This document shows positions 1 to 11,597 of a stretch of 64,000 bases of DNA, piece by piece. The notes under the pieces were generated by a model, which worked only from the letters and a program-made list of their open reading frames with translations, did no database searches and had not been told where the DNA came from. Position numbers and translations under genes: made by a program. Every line of letters begins with the position of its first letter. The first letter of the stretch is position 1. Origin of the DNA: Prosopocoilus inquinatus (taxonomy: Eukaryota; Arthropoda; Insecta; Coleoptera; Lucanidae); assembly GCA_036172665.1 (NCBI GenBank), contig CM069877.1, forward strand, positions 26,065,001-26,129,000, given 5' to 3'.

Positions 1-55
1 GTCTCTATGGGAATAAACATAAGCTTAAAATTAATCTACTACTGGAATACTGGCC

Positions 56-810
56 TTAAGTTTCATTGCTTTTGATTTGTTTTATATCTGCAGAAATATC
101 ATAATTATACGAGTAACAATATTCTTCTCTTTGCAATCCTGACCTGATGTGCAGTATTGATTTTAGCATCGGCAGTTGCATTTTATTTCTTAGTTTAGAT
201 TTAATAATGTTCATTTGTCTATAAAGTCTTTCCATTTCTACGTTTCTTTCAAACTCTGCCAAGTCCTTAAAAGGATTTTCTCCGTTACTGTTTTTATATG
301 AGATCACTTCAGTTCAAAATCCTATTGTGTTAGTGAGGTATTGCGATTCAATCAAAGTATTTTTTTTTTCTATTGATTTTCGGATATTTGAAACATTGTA
401 ATAAATTAATCAGGCTTGGTTTTATGACTTTTAGCATATTATTTAAATGTGGACATTTGTTTTAGTAAATTAACATTATCTGGAAGTCTGTTCGTTATTT
501 CTTTTATTAATTCTTGTCTCTGACTATACCAAAATGTGTTTTTAACTCAAGCCATTGACTAAAAATTCTGTTTACGGCAGTTTCAATTGAGAGCCAACGT
601 GTCGCACACCTCTAATTACAAATTCTAGATTTTGCGGTAAATATTTTTTGGCAAGAACTGATACAGCCAGTTGAAGAGAATGGCATAGGCATCTAATCAG
701 AATTGAATTTGAAGAAAATCCTTTTAATTTGACATAAACACCATTATTAATCCCCGTCATTACCGATGCATTGTCATTACCAAATCCTTTTAAATTTTCA
801 ACTTTTAAGT
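56..810 (-). pseudogene. hAT-superfamily transposase relic
   Basis: Broken transposase read from right to left. Around 730-800 the translation gives the block GNDNASVMTGINNG, followed by CLCHSLQLA and LPQNLEFVIR. These are typical of the RNase H-fold core of hAT-like transposases of the KIAA1586/ZNF862 type. After several stops and frame changes, a second piece (56-307) contains NPFKDLAEFERNVEMERLY and LPMLKSILHIRSGLQ, compatible with the C-terminal part of the same family. No continuous frame remains, so it cannot be functional. The copy may run on beyond the left edge of the window. No terminal repeats or 8-bp target duplication were found. The family is recognised from motif pattern only. 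Confidence 0.6.
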
Positions 811-1635
811 TATATATATTTTTAAAAGAACTTTAAAAAAGCTCTAATAATAGCATCTGCATTAAGTTATTCAAATTCAGTGAGTTCTAAAAAAGATTAG
901 GCTGCGTAACATTTGTTTGGTGGCGCCCCCCAACTGTAACACGTATTGAATTCCCCACTCGCCGTGTCCACTGAACGGGCACAGTTACTCAGCTCTTCAT
1001 CACATCGTAGTCTTCGAGGGAACGATCGACCTTGCTTCTAGAGGCACAGTAAGATACGTTGACACAGTCCTAAACTGTCAAAACTCACAACGCGCTCCTT
1101 TCGTTATCACGTAACACATTAATTCTCTGGTTTATGTGGTGTAGCCAGAAATGGCATCTCTTTTCCGTTTTCAAGGTGCTCTGTCCAGCAATCTTAAGAA
1201 TTATTCTTGTAGTTTTAGAACCATTTTTCCGGCTTAGTTTTGAACGTCTGTTTTTTTAAATAAAAAATGCTCATAGAAATTTTGCTATAATGCTACAACG
1301 TTTAGAAAGACAGTGATCCGCAGAAAGTTGGATACATTATTATTTTTTTTTTAATTATTGATTACTCAGAAAAATTTATTCTTTATGAAAGCTCCTGCAT
1401 CTTTCCAAACTTAAGATGCATGTATCAAAGTTGAACACCTTTTGTCGTATACCGTGGAAATCAAACTATTTTAAATCGACATAAAACTGAAATACTTTTA
1501 GTTATATTAAAATAAAAATAAATAATACAAAAAATAAAAAAATTCCTGTATTTGTCCATATTTCTGCCTGTTACTGTATATTTTCCATATTTCTGCCCGT
1601 CAGTATATATTTTATAAATAATAACACAGCCTCAC
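811..1635. other. No gene seen
   Basis: AT-rich sequence with a less AT-rich island at about 905-1140. No reading frame, terminal repeat or RNA gene could be supported. The island contains TGGCGCCCCCCAACTG near 920, which faintly resembles a tRNA-primed LTR element start, but no LTR could be drawn around it. Confidence 0.5.
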
Positions 1636-1639
1636 AAAA

Positions 1640-2375
1640 AAAGACTATGTCTATTGCATGTTTTCGAGGTAGATGAATCTGAATCTGCGATCCATATAAC
1701 TCCATCACGTCAGATTTTACCAATAACTCCACTATAACCTTATAACCCAAGCTGTCAAGTTCCGTTACATACAACGATTCTGTAAAAGGAGTTGTGCACC
1801 CACAATAATACTATACATGTAACCCTGAACCCACTAACCCCATTATCCTATAATCCCATAACCCGTAAGATCAATAACCACGTTACTCAGTAGCTTGAGT
1901 TGATCTCTCATCGCGGGATTTATCAGGACTCTATAAACGGAATATGTTAAGTTCTACAATCCTCCAACACCTAACTCGAAAACCCTCTAACCCCATAATA
2001 CCATAACCCCGTAACCACTTAAACAACCTCATCATCTCATGACCACGTAACCAATAATATGATTATTGGAGTTAAAGATTATGGGGTTATGATACATCCT
2101 GCGATAAAAGATCAAGTAAAACTACTGAGTAATGTAGTTATTGAAGAAATCGGTTATGGGGTTTTAAGGTTATGGAGTTAGGGGGTCTGGAGTTAAATTT
2201 ATAGGGTTACAGGTTGTGAGTGCACAGTTCCCTTTACATGATCGTTTATATGTAATAGGACAGATTAAGTTCTGGGGTTATATATTATTGGTAAAACCTG
2301 ACGTGATGGAGTTAAATGGACCACGGATTCTTCAGATTCAGCGACCTCAAAAACATACAGTAGACATAGTTTGAC
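1640..2375. repeat. Fold-back element with AACCCC-rich arms
   Basis: The left arm (about 1640-1925) and right arm (about 2092-2375) are imperfect reverse complements with a loop of about 165 bp. For example TAACTCCATCACGTCAG near 1697 is matched in inverse orientation near 2300, and the stretch around TTACTCAGTAG near 1885 near 2125. Both arms carry many irregular TAACCCC / TAACTCC words, so the strand is telomere-like in look but not a true telomeric array. No coding sequence. Probably a non-autonomous fold-back or MITE-type element; superfamily unknown. Confidence 0.6.
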
Positions 2376-5260
2376 CTCCAGACCTGAAAAAAAAAAAATT
2401 TGTCCACAATTCGAAATTGTAGAAAAAGTCTCAAAGAGTGTTAATTCGCAAAGTGGAAACAGATTTTCAGGGACAACTACTGTTTTTCTCGGTGGTGAGG
2501 GCATTTAAAGACTACGTTATGGGGTCTTTTGAAATGGCAGCTGAAGTCACTTGAACCAAACTAATTTAATCGTTTTTATCGCGCGCGAAGTTTCTAAACG
2601 AAATGAAGCCAACGGTACATGTCGTACAACTGTCCGGTATATCTGTCTGTCCGAACAGACATTGACTAGGAATTGTTTGTACTAAAACAGTTTTTCTTGT
2701 TAGGTGTGGTAAGCGCGAAAGTGTAAATGAATGTGGCTCTCCTATTAATCAGTTGTGTTTTTTTATTCTTTTTTTTATGATACGGTATTGTTTTTTATAA
2801 GTTGCGGTTCGAATTTTATTAGTAGTGTTAATTTAGTATTTTCTTTCCGAACTGAGTCGAAAGGGTGATCTCTTTGTTGCACTAAGAAAGCCTTCTTTCT
2901 TTAAAGCTAAGCTATTCTTTTTTGTATACAGAATTCCGTTTTGTTATATATTTTTTAAATGTTAGTCGATATAGATTTAATACTTTTTTTTATCTTATCA
3001 TTATACATTATAAATATGTTTTTGATAGGTATAAATTAGGTGCTCGGAGAAGTTGCGGCTAATTATACACGTATGTGTTAATACGTATTCATGAATCGAG
3101 TAATGAATTTACAGTTCCATTATTTATGGAACAATTAATAAAATAACCAGTGAAAATAGTTGTTAGGGTAAACTGATGAATTACTACGTTAATATTTCAA
3201 TATGGGATGTGAAGGCGATCAATTTATGTTTCTGTTTATTCGCCCTATAAATTATGTCTTTCCGAATAAAGGTAATTCACATTTGAAAACCAGCTGTGAT
3301 AATGAAAGTACATAAACGAACGGTTGTCAACGATTATAAACATATTTAAAATTTATTTCGACGAACTACGTTTATCGCGACCTATATTTAAAAATATATT
3401 GCCATTATATGCGACATTTGATGGGAGTGTATTATTTGTGACAGGTGTATCAGAAATAATATGTCAACGTATAAAATTCGTTTGAAATTTGACGGTTCGA
3501 ATGTAAAAGCCCTCCCGTATATTTATCACGCATTTTATCTCGAACACGTCAGCACTTATCTTCGGGCTTATGAATTTTGTTTGCTTTCATTCAATCTGAA
3601 ATTCATTCATCAAGCGATCCTTTGAATTAATGGAGAAGTAACCCGTCATCAAAGAGTATCGTTACAAATATTAAAAATTAAAAAAAAATCGTCCTAATTT
3701 CGTACATGCATATATATTTCAGCAGTATTTCATGATATCATGATATCAGAATAATAATACTCCTAATTATTATTATTTTATACTAGGTACATAATTTATA
3801 TGAATCAATGTAATGTAATGTAAGACCGGCCGAAAAGTATCAACGCATTTTCTTATTATTAAAGAAACTTTTGGCTTTTACAGAAAATTCAACACGCATA
3901 TTTTATTATTATCTAGTTGCATTCGCAGGCGCGGCTATTGACACGGGTTCGGAAACAATGGATTGACTGACGCGTCGTCTGCTGACGTTGTAATAGTAGT
4001 GGCCTAGGTCAGGAATGACGTTCTTACCAATGGGTTTCGGATTCGAGTTAAAAAAATTTGTAAATATTTGCTGCGGGCCAGGTACATAATAAAAAATATA
4101 AAATATTTCATTTTTTCTGCGTCAGTCTTTAACGCTTGCAAGACATAATTTGACCATTGAAATATGACATTTGACACTTGCGCCAAAATTAATTTAAATA
4201 TGGCCATGGTAAAAAAATTCTTGAGATGAAAAAATCTCTGGCCTAGATTAAGAAACGTAAGGAAATTCCATAAGGGGAATCGACGGATTTTATTTTTATT
4301 GGAAAGTAGTTAACGCATTCGCTTTTTCACTGTGTTTTCGCGAGACTGACTCTTTCATATTCGTCCGTTAACCCAAACTTTTAGAAAACGCACTTTGTGG
4401 CAACCGGCACGGATATAGGGGGAAATTTTATAAATTAGGGGAAACTCAGCAATTAGCATTCATTATTATTAATTCTACGGTATTCAGTATTTAAAATGCA
4501 TTATTCATTTTTGTTGTTATTATTATTGTTATTTGTAATTATAACTGGTGGTTTGTGAGTTATGTTTTGTGGCTTCGGAGACAGTCCAGGGAAGCAACGA
4601 TGGATCGAATGAAAGGGGTAATGTAGACCTTAAATTTATTATTACTTTCGTTCACCTATGTCCTGCCCTGCAAGTGAGTGCTCGACATAACGGGAAACGA
4701 CATTGATAACCTCGTAAAGGCTAACCGATTTTTACCCGGAGATTGTGACAATATGTACTACATAAACAACAAATTAACACAAGTTGGCAAGCAAGTTGGG
4801 CAACATGCACGCATCTCTTACAAAATATAAATAATACTGCAAACATTAATTTAGTGCACGTACCGATTAGGTATGTCCGACCAACTACATCGTCACCTTC
4901 ATCTAAATATACGTAAGAAGATTTTTTATACGTTGGGAAACCTCTTTTGGTAACTCCTCATTTTCTGAATATGTTAGTAACGTCAAATCGAAATGGACCG
5001 TTATGAAATATATATATATAAATACACAACGTTTTTCTTGCTTATTTTACTTCAATATTTGTCATATTCCAACGCTACATGCCTTCATTCACCGTCATAT
5101 TACGGCCGCTATATTACAGTACCGTTATCGTAGGAAACCGAGGCTTAAGCGAACCTACCTCCCGAGGATTGTTATTGTGTACCTCGTTTCAAGAGGCATC
5201 GGCATACTCATTCGACCCTAAACCGTCTGACAATGAGAGTAAATAAGACTCGATGCATTT
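2376..5260. other. No gene seen
   Basis: About 2.9 kb of AT-rich sequence with short homopolymer and TA/TTA runs (for example 3755-3782 and 5010-5022). The short open frames here have no recognisable motif and no codon pattern that sets them apart from chance. No terminal repeats or RNA genes were recognised. Confidence 0.5.
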
Positions 5261-5265
5261 CACGC

Positions 5266-5560
5266 AAAACTTTAATTTAAAAAGAAATTGTTGCAAATCG
5301 TTTTTGATTGCAGTGACAACCTCGAGCAGCCTCTGTACAGCTACTTCAGCCCTGCTTGGGGCTTCGTCAGCAGTGACGTAGCTCGAAATTCCTACTGCAA
5401 ACCACTGCAATCAAAAATAATTTGCAACAAAATTTCTTAAAATTTTCATTATGTTTTGACAGCAAGCATGGCCGCCTTGCATGGGGTAGCTTATTATGTA
5501 GCAAATCCGCTTTAATTTGTTATCCTACTGCAATGTCAGGTCAAAAAGCGATCGTAGGAT
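5266..5560 (-). repeat. Degenerate retrozyme copy with inverted tail
   Basis: Diverged relative of the 312-bp hammerhead repeat found at 46335, 51171 and 60931. The part at about 5290-5400 is in minus orientation. The part at about 5405-5545 carries the neighbouring stretch of the unit (GACAGCAAGCATGGCCGCC) in plus orientation, so the copy folds back, as the 51171 and 60931 copies do. The ribozyme core is damaged (see 5330-5376). This is the oldest-looking of the copies in the window. Confidence 0.7.
5330..5376 (-). ncRNA. Hammerhead ribozyme, damaged core
   Basis: On the minus strand: CTGACGA, stem II AGCCC/GGGCT with loop CAAGCA, then GAAG in place of the required GAAA, then TAGCTG and TAC before the stem I strand AGAGG. 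The last core A is changed to G, so self-cleavage is not expected. It is homologous to the intact copies at 46525, 51221, 60983 and 61295. Confidence 0.65.
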
Positions 5561-5607
5561 ATCACTGTTTGATCTATTTAATTTTTTAATTTATAAGTGC
5601 TTTTTAT

Positions 5608-6785
5608 TTGTACAGGGTGGATTAATTTCGATGTCTCTTATGGGCATCTCCGTAACTATAAGAGATAGAAAAAAACTAGTGGCCGAGTCTCGATCTCTTT
5701 TTTGGAGATTAAGTCAACAGCGTAAACAAAAATTGACTATCTTCTTTTGTTTTCAAGTTATGGTCAGAAATTGACATTTTCGACTTTTCGTTTTTCGGTC
5801 ATATCTCGTTTATTTATAGAGATATTAAAAAGCTGTTTGATCATTATTAGGACACTTTTTGGAATACAATTCAATGGTGTAGTTGTTTTTTTAATATTTA
5901 CTTAAATTTTCAAGTTATAACATAAAGTTATATTTTTTTTAATAGAAATCATAGTAGGCAATGCCCTCATTAAATAAAGATTTTTTTCTGTTTTCAAAAA
6001 TATATACTTTGTTGGGTTTATTTCTTATAATTAATAGGATAAATGCCATTTTTGTTATTAGCCTTGCGTATCCTAGTCTCAGTAGGCTGGCTTCAATGCA
6101 GTGCCAACATTTTTTTTGTTTTTATTAAATATTAACGAACTTTCCAACCTTTAGGCAGTTTTGGCCGCGTAAAGAATTTCATATTCACTTTATTTTACAA
6201 AATTCCGTTTGAGAAATATAACACCCATCGCGACCGATCTGGCAAAAGCTTTTTTGTTTTTATTAAATATGAATGCACGCAAATTAATTTGATACATGTC
6301 CGATTTTGTAATATTTTACTATTTGTGTTTTTGTTTTTCGTGTTTTCAAGAAAAAAAAAAATAAAGCTTAAATTAGTTCTAATTTAGTTATTATTACCTT
6401 TATATTCATCCGAACAACTTGTATTTTAGTGTAAAATCATGTTATCTTTTCGCTTCTCTTGACAACTTGTTTATTTACATTTTTTCACTCCTGACGAAAC
6501 TATGAAGCGATAGCGAAACGTAGAGTGTTCTTGCGATTTCACAGTGTCCGTTTTAAAGTTTAAAAACTTTTTTCTCTCACATGCATCGAACAAGAGTCGA
6601 CTTCAATTATAAAAAAGTCGAAAATGTCAATTTTTGACCATAACTTGAAAACAAAAGAAGATAGCCAATTTTTGTTTACGCTTTTGACTTAATCTCCAAA
6701 AAAGAGATCGAGACTCGGCCACTAGTTTTTTTCTATCACTTATAGTTATGGAGATGCCCATAAGAGACATCGAAATTAATGTAAA
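5608..6785. mobile_element. MITE with about 170-bp terminal inverted repeats
   Basis: The left end (ACAGGGTGGATTAATTTCGA, about 5615) and right end (TCGAAATTAATGTAAATGTG, about 6770) are long inverted repeats. The arms 5620-5790 and 6612-6780 match almost base for base. No transposase is encoded. The interior holds a Penelope-like terminal fragment with a hammerhead (about 6336-6610), so the MITE was either invaded by, or built around, a PLE end. Superfamily unassigned. Confidence 0.7.
6486..6537 (+). ncRNA. Hammerhead ribozyme, PLE type
   Basis: CACTC, CTGACGA, a stem II hairpin (ACTAT/ATAGC), GAAAC, then the four-base palindrome ACGT, the UA cleavage dinucleotide and GAGTG, which pairs with CACTC as stem I. 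Core positions are intact. The very short palindromic stem III fits the minimal type I hammerheads described in Penelope-like elements, which act as dimers. It belongs to the same family as the motifs at 41089, 41830, 60345 and 63716. Confidence 0.65.
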
Positions 6786-7352
6786 TGTGTCTAGAAATAA
6801 AATTCTACGTCTATACTTCTAAGATAACTTCGGTCCAAAAAATTAGTACACCTTTTATTTTTCTGAGCTTTCAGCTAATATGTTCAGAGGAAATGTCGCA
6901 CTAAGTAAATAAAAGAGGTTTTCTTGCGTTCTTATTTTCTGCTTACTTTTGTCTTTACACTATTTTTTATCATTTACCGTTTGAGGTTCGCGTTTGCAGC
7001 TGGTCGAGGTATAAGTTTGGGCGATTTAAGCCTGAAACACATTGCGTTCGCAGCTGGTCGCGGTCTGAGCTTCGGCGATTTACATCGATCTTATGGATGA
7101 TATGCCCATTTGCACCGCACTATTTATAGCGTGATTAACGCTCAGTATTCTTAAAACTGACAATTTCTTTGGCACCGCATTTTAAGGAGGTATTAAATTC
7201 GATTTATTTAAGTAGCTGTTATTGGGAGTTTAAAATTTTTAGCGATGATTAGCGCACGCGCCTAAGTACAAAGTGAGGTGTTTGTTGCTGTTTGCTGTCA
7301 ATTTTTGTTATTTATTATATCTTGGAGGTTTTTATATTTGTTAATGTTAGCT

Positions 7353-7602
7353 ATGGATGATATTTTGAGGGATAACGAAATTTTCGAAGACGATCTCGAT
7401 ATTTTTGAAGTAATTGATCATGGCTTTCCAATAATAGGACATTCGGTCAGATAAATTTCATGATTATGACGATTTAAAATTTTATTCAAGATTTCCATTA
7501 ACTAAGCAATCAGTCCTTGAGTTATTAATTGTGATAGAATATGAGTTTGACTATCCACATGACAGTTAAGAAAAATCTATAATTGATTTGCAACATGCAT
7601 AT
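7353..7602 (+). pseudogene. Harbinger transposase, N-terminal part
   Basis: Starts MDDILRDNEIFEDDLDIFEV, then after a frame change reads DKFHDYDDLKFYSRFPLTKQ and LELLIVIEYEFDYPHDS. This is the N-terminal region of PIF/Harbinger transposases. It has an internal stop and a frameshift. The frame is cut at 7602 by the LTR element and resumes at 18561 after the ATAT target duplication, so the insertion is inside this gene. The gene was probably already dead at the time, since its lesions lie on both sides of the insertion. Confidence 0.75.
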
Positions 7603-7988
7603 TGTCACGACCCTGGTAAGATCGAGGGTCGCAAAGGGGGGTTGCTCAGAGGGAGCACTCGCTAGCTAGTAGCGGAGGTACCTTAATGGAATGTTGGAAA
7701 GTTAAAAATAAAAATAACCATACCTTTCAGAAGCGGTTTATTTGCAAAAACTCGAAGAATCCCCTCAGCAAGCAGAGCCCGGTAACCGCCAGGTGACGTC
7801 CACGGCACCGCGCACACACACGCCCGTCTGTCTGTTTGTCTGTCTATCTATCTCCCCGCGACGCGTTTTCCTAGCGGTTTTATTATGCCTGCCTGCTGAA
7901 GTCAGCAAATCATTTATCCCAGTCTATAACTAATTAATTGAAACAGTTATAACAATAATTGATACCTACCTTAGCATCATTTGTGGCA
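7603..7988 (-). repeat. 3' LTR (386 bp)
   Basis: Identical by eye to 18175-18560. In element orientation it begins TGCCACAAATG and ends GGTCGTGACA. AATAAA-type polyadenylation signals are present, for example at 7737-7742 on the minus strand. The 63-codon plus-strand frame inside is antisense and not believed to be coding. Confidence 0.92.
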
Positions 7989-8000
7989 TTTCCCCCCCTC
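7989..8000 (-). promoter_or_regulatory. Polypurine tract
   Basis: On the minus strand AGAGGGGGGAAA lies directly against the 3' LTR. This is the expected position and composition of the primer for plus-strand DNA synthesis. Confidence 0.85.
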
Positions 8001-9536
8001 TGGAGAAAAAACGTCTCCTGACCGTTTCTTAATGGATACAATTACCATATCGTTTTTATTAAAAAGGTAACGATTGAATAGCCACAAATGATACTAGGTT
8101 TACATATACGAATCAATCTAAAAGTAAAAAAGACATATGAAAAACTGTAAACTATCTATATAAAACACATATGTAAGTGAAAAATAAACGCAATACAAAT
8201 TAATTTTACTCAAAACCGCACTCACAGTTTTAGTTTTAGAGTTCGGACGGACACTTTAGCAGTTTGTGGAAAGGGAATCCCTTTACGTTAGTTTGTCACA
8301 GGACAATCCACCAAAATCTTCTACGTAACCACCAAGTTCTCCGGCGTTGTTGACCAGTGGCTTTTTAGGCTCCCCGACGTTAGTGTTTACGGGTTTTTGC
8401 TCAGTGGCCTCTTCAAAAGCAGCAAGCAGTTAAATTGGACCTTTTGATGGTAGTTGGTAATGAGTTCCTCAATGGCCTGTCCCAGATTTGCTGTTGATGA
8501 ACTTAGGCTCTTGTAGTAGAAGTACTCTTGTCCTTTGGTAAATGGTGTGAACAGGACCAACAAGACCCTTGCACGCCCTACTCAATTCAGGCGTGGCATC
8601 TGCAATGTGCTGGAGATTCTTGAGGTTGTAGTTGATTGTCCAGTTTTGTGGAACAATTTTGGTCAAATTCTGGAGGCTCTGTTTCATCCCCATGTTTTTT
8701 TGTGACGGTCGGGTGTATCCCTTTCCCTTGTAATTTGTCCGTCTCCGTACGGTTCATGCAAAATTAAAACAAAAACAAAAGTAAATAATAATAAAAATTA
8801 ATATTAATTAATACTAAATAAACTTCTAATGAATTTACACACACATTTATTATTGTATTTATAAAATTTAATTTTTTTTTTTTTATTATAATCTAGGATT
8901 CATTTAAAGGTTCTGTTATAAATGACATTAAAATATGTATTTGGATAGTTTGAATAATTTTAGTGTGTACAATTTATATATTCATACAACACTTTGGATT
9001 AAAACATTGGGTAGCCTTGTTAATATGTAGATTATTCTAATAAACATATAGTGTACGTACTTTAACTTATGTCATCGAAAATTTCATTCTTTACTCTTTT
9101 CGAGCATACAATACATATTTAATACTTTCAAACAATTAGTCCATATGGCTAATACATAAGATATATTTTGTCTTACGTAACATAATATACTTTTATAAAG
9201 TTTCATTCTCTTTCATTTTCTTTCTTATAGTACTAACTTAGTATTAATGTAATCGAAAATTTCATTCTTTACTTTTTTCGAATATACAAAATACTTGTTG
9301 CAATTTTGCAGTTGAAAATTTCAGTTCTTACTCTTTTCAACTACAATTACTCACTGTAAAATATTTAATAATTAGGCCATTTCATACTTTCAAGTGTTAT
9401 TACTTTAATATTTAACCCATTTAATCATTTCTTTTACTATTAATTTACATAAATTGCGTACCCACTCATTTGCTTTCTAATTATTTACAGGGGGCCCTTA
9501 CATCTTCGATTCTAACTTACTAGGCTGCAGTCCTAG
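8001..9536 (-). other. Post-env region, AT-rich, with a possible eroded accessory frame
   Basis: 1.5 kb between env and the polypurine tract, unusually long for this kind of element. Bases 8760-9530 are AT-rich with no frame. Bases 8270-8757 have a more even base composition and overlapping minus-strand frames. One of 56 codons starts at 8757. A second of 74 codons (8693-8469) is helix-rich, and its continuation in other frames to about 8290 also looks coding-like. I do not recognise the product. It could be a captured gene that has decayed, or a spliced accessory gene. No function is assigned. Confidence 0.35.
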
Positions 9537-11441
9537 TTAATGTAGACTCGACTCTGATGTAGATGCTTTAAGATTAATCTTACAACTTCTCCCGTCTGGC
9601 AAGACAAAGATTCCCTCATCGTACTGTTTTGAACCAACAATTCCTTGCGAATCCCTTCTTGTCACTTTATTTGCACAACATGTTCTTACTTTTAAATAAC
9701 ACCAAATTATAATAACTATACCAATTACAGTTAATACCGTGCCCGTGGTAATGAATCCTATGTGTGTGTTTTTTCTGAAATTAAAATCTAAATCTAGATC
9801 GTCAATATCTTTTAACACCTCATCTAAATTTCTACTGTTTTCTTTTAGCCTACTTCCTTTAACTAAGTCTTCCAACTTATAAAAATTTATTTTGTCAAGG
9901 TCAGCAATCAATGGATTTATTAAATTTCTTTCTGTTGTGTTGAAATGAAAGAATTTCCAGCGTGATGAATATTGAATACTTTTTGTAAACTTAACTGAAT
10001 GAACTGGATTTAAAATTATGTTTTTGGAAAACCCTTTGCACTCTTCAGATAGTGTAATTCTTCCTCTACCCCATAATTCTATATACTCAATTTTTTGGTT
10101 ATTTATGCAATTAACAGTCATTGTTTCTCTGTTTGGTGCTACCAAAATCCACGAGTTATAAACGCCTGACTCAATAAATTTTGTTCTATTCAAATAAATG
10201 ATATGTCTTTCACATACATTGGGCAATTCTTTTACTGGCCGAAATAACTGAACTTCACATGATTGTTGTGAGTCAGATAAAATTGGTTTTTCATAATTTA
10301 AAATGTAGTTTCTGTTTTCTGAAATAAAACAATTCTGAAATTCACTTTCATCTAAATGAAAATATTTATTGTGCAGTTCATTAATTGCTAAATATCGAAA
10401 TTCATTGTTAATAAATATAAAGTTGTTGTCATGTAGTCTAATTGGAACTGATACAGTTTTAAATAAAAGGTAAGGATTTACATGAACTAATGGAATTTTT
10501 AAAGCACAATTCAATTTTGATTGTAGAATAAAAACGTTTACCTTTAAAATTCGCCACAAAAGTGTATTATCCTCATGATCTAAAATATTAAATGGTAATT
10601 TTAGTCCTGGTGGAATATGGTTAATAATTGTATTTAGTTGTTCCATGATAGTCGTGGGTGTAATTAATAAGGGGTGCAAAATTCCTTGCTTCGCAGCAAC
10701 TAATACATTTACAAGATTCGTTGTTTCTAACTGATATTGATCAATTAAAAGAGTTAGCAAAGCTACATGATCCTTCAGTCGTCTATCTATTTTATAAATA
10801 AAATCGATGTCGGTTAAAGTATTGTTTACCAAAAATTTTAATTTTTGAAAATTTTCGAGAATAATTTTTTCATTGTGCTGAAAATGACCAATAGTATTAT
10901 TTAAAGAATCCAAAGTTGATTTAACGACAGAAGTTTGTTTGGCTAAAATTTTACTCATTTGTTTTTCGTTTTTTGTCAATGCTCCTATTGCTTTCTCGAA
11001 ATGTTCTTCATCTTCTGTAGTTAAGGTTCCAAACAAAACTTTTGAAGCTTTACCTACAATATCAAAATACCCTCTTTTTACTCGAACGTGGCCAATGAAA
11101 CTTGGTATTACATTTCTTTCCCAAGTGACCCGATTCATAGTTTGATTTATTAAATTAATGTAATTGCCACATAGTTCATTTTTCTCAAGCAAAGGCTCAT
11201 TACAGATTTCTGTTGTTTCCCTAAACATATTTCTCAGTTGAACAAATTTATCATCGTATGACTCTAAATCTATGTAAGTAATAATATTCCAAAAAGTATT
11301 AGTCAGATATAAATTACCTACATCTTCAAATAAAATTCCTGATGTTTTTTCTAACGATTCGACTTTATATGGAATTTTTACGTCTTCTTCTCCATATCCA
11401 AATGTGAAAAATATCAAGTATAAGAAATAATATAATTCCAT
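9537..11441 (-). CDS. env: Env-like fusion glycoprotein (634 aa)
   Basis: Envelope protein of the retroelement, predicted to fuse viral and cell membranes. A hydrophobic signal peptide lies at about residues 1-17. A furin-type site, RVKR, at 120-123 is followed directly by a conserved amphipathic stretch beginning GYFDIVGKASK, the fusion-peptide region shared by insect errantivirus Env proteins and baculovirus F proteins. A heptad-like helical region follows. A single membrane segment (about 562-582) and a cytoplasmic tail of about 50 residues close the protein, and there are several N-glycosylation sequons. The frame is open from its ATG at 11441. It lies 156 bp after pol and is presumably translated from a spliced RNA; an acceptor-like GTTACAG is seen just upstream (about 11465). 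Function is inferred from family features. Confidence 0.85.
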   Translation of the reverse strand: MELYYFLYLIFFTFGYGEEDVKIPYKVESLEKTSGILFEDVGNLYLTNTFWNIITYIDLESYDDKFVQLRNMFRETTEICNEPLLEKNELCGNYINLINQTMNRVTWERNVIPSFIGHVRVKRGYFDIVGKASKVLFGTLTTEDEEHFEKAIGALTKNEKQMSKILAKQTSVVKSTLDSLNNTIGHFQHNEKIILENFQKLKFLVNNTLTDIDFIYKIDRRLKDHVALLTLLIDQYQLETTNLVNVLVAAKQGILHPLLITPTTIMEQLNTIINHIPPGLKLPFNILDHEDNTLLWRILKVNVFILQSKLNCALKIPLVHVNPYLLFKTVSVPIRLHDNNFIFINNEFRYLAINELHNKYFHLDESEFQNCFISENRNYILNYEKPILSDSQQSCEVQLFRPVKELPNVCERHIIYLNRTKFIESGVYNSWILVAPNRETMTVNCINNQKIEYIELWGRGRITLSEECKGFSKNIILNPVHSVKFTKSIQYSSRWKFFHFNTTERNLINPLIADLDKINFYKLEDLVKGSRLKENSRNLDEVLKDIDDLDLDFNFRKNTHIGFITTGTVLTVIGIVIIIWCYLKVRTCCANKVTRRDSQGIVGSKQYDEGIFVLPDGRSCKINLKASTSESSLH

Positions 11442-11597
11442 TTCAATTTTCTTGCTTATGACCCTGTAACAATTCTTTATTTATATATACAGTCTACACT
11501 TCAATTGGAGGAAAAAAAATCCAACGTATGATAAAAATACTTAATTATATCCCCTTAAAATTAAACTTATTATTTATTTGTTTATTTAAGTAAAAAC

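Noticed and set aside
910..1140. Possible solo LTR or primer-binding site (TGGCGCCCCCCAACTG)
   Set aside because: Only a short resemblance; no paired LTR, no TG..CA ends and no target duplication found.
1800..2300. Interstitial telomere
   Set aside because: The AACCCC-type words are irregular and lie in an inverted repeat, not in a regular array.
7742..7933. 63-codon open frame, present identically at 18314-18505
   Set aside because: It lies antisense inside the two LTRs; identity only reflects LTR identity.
9537..11441. Env as a co-opted host (syncytin-like) gene
   Set aside because: It sits in a complete young provirus with identical LTRs, so ordinary viral function is the simpler reading.
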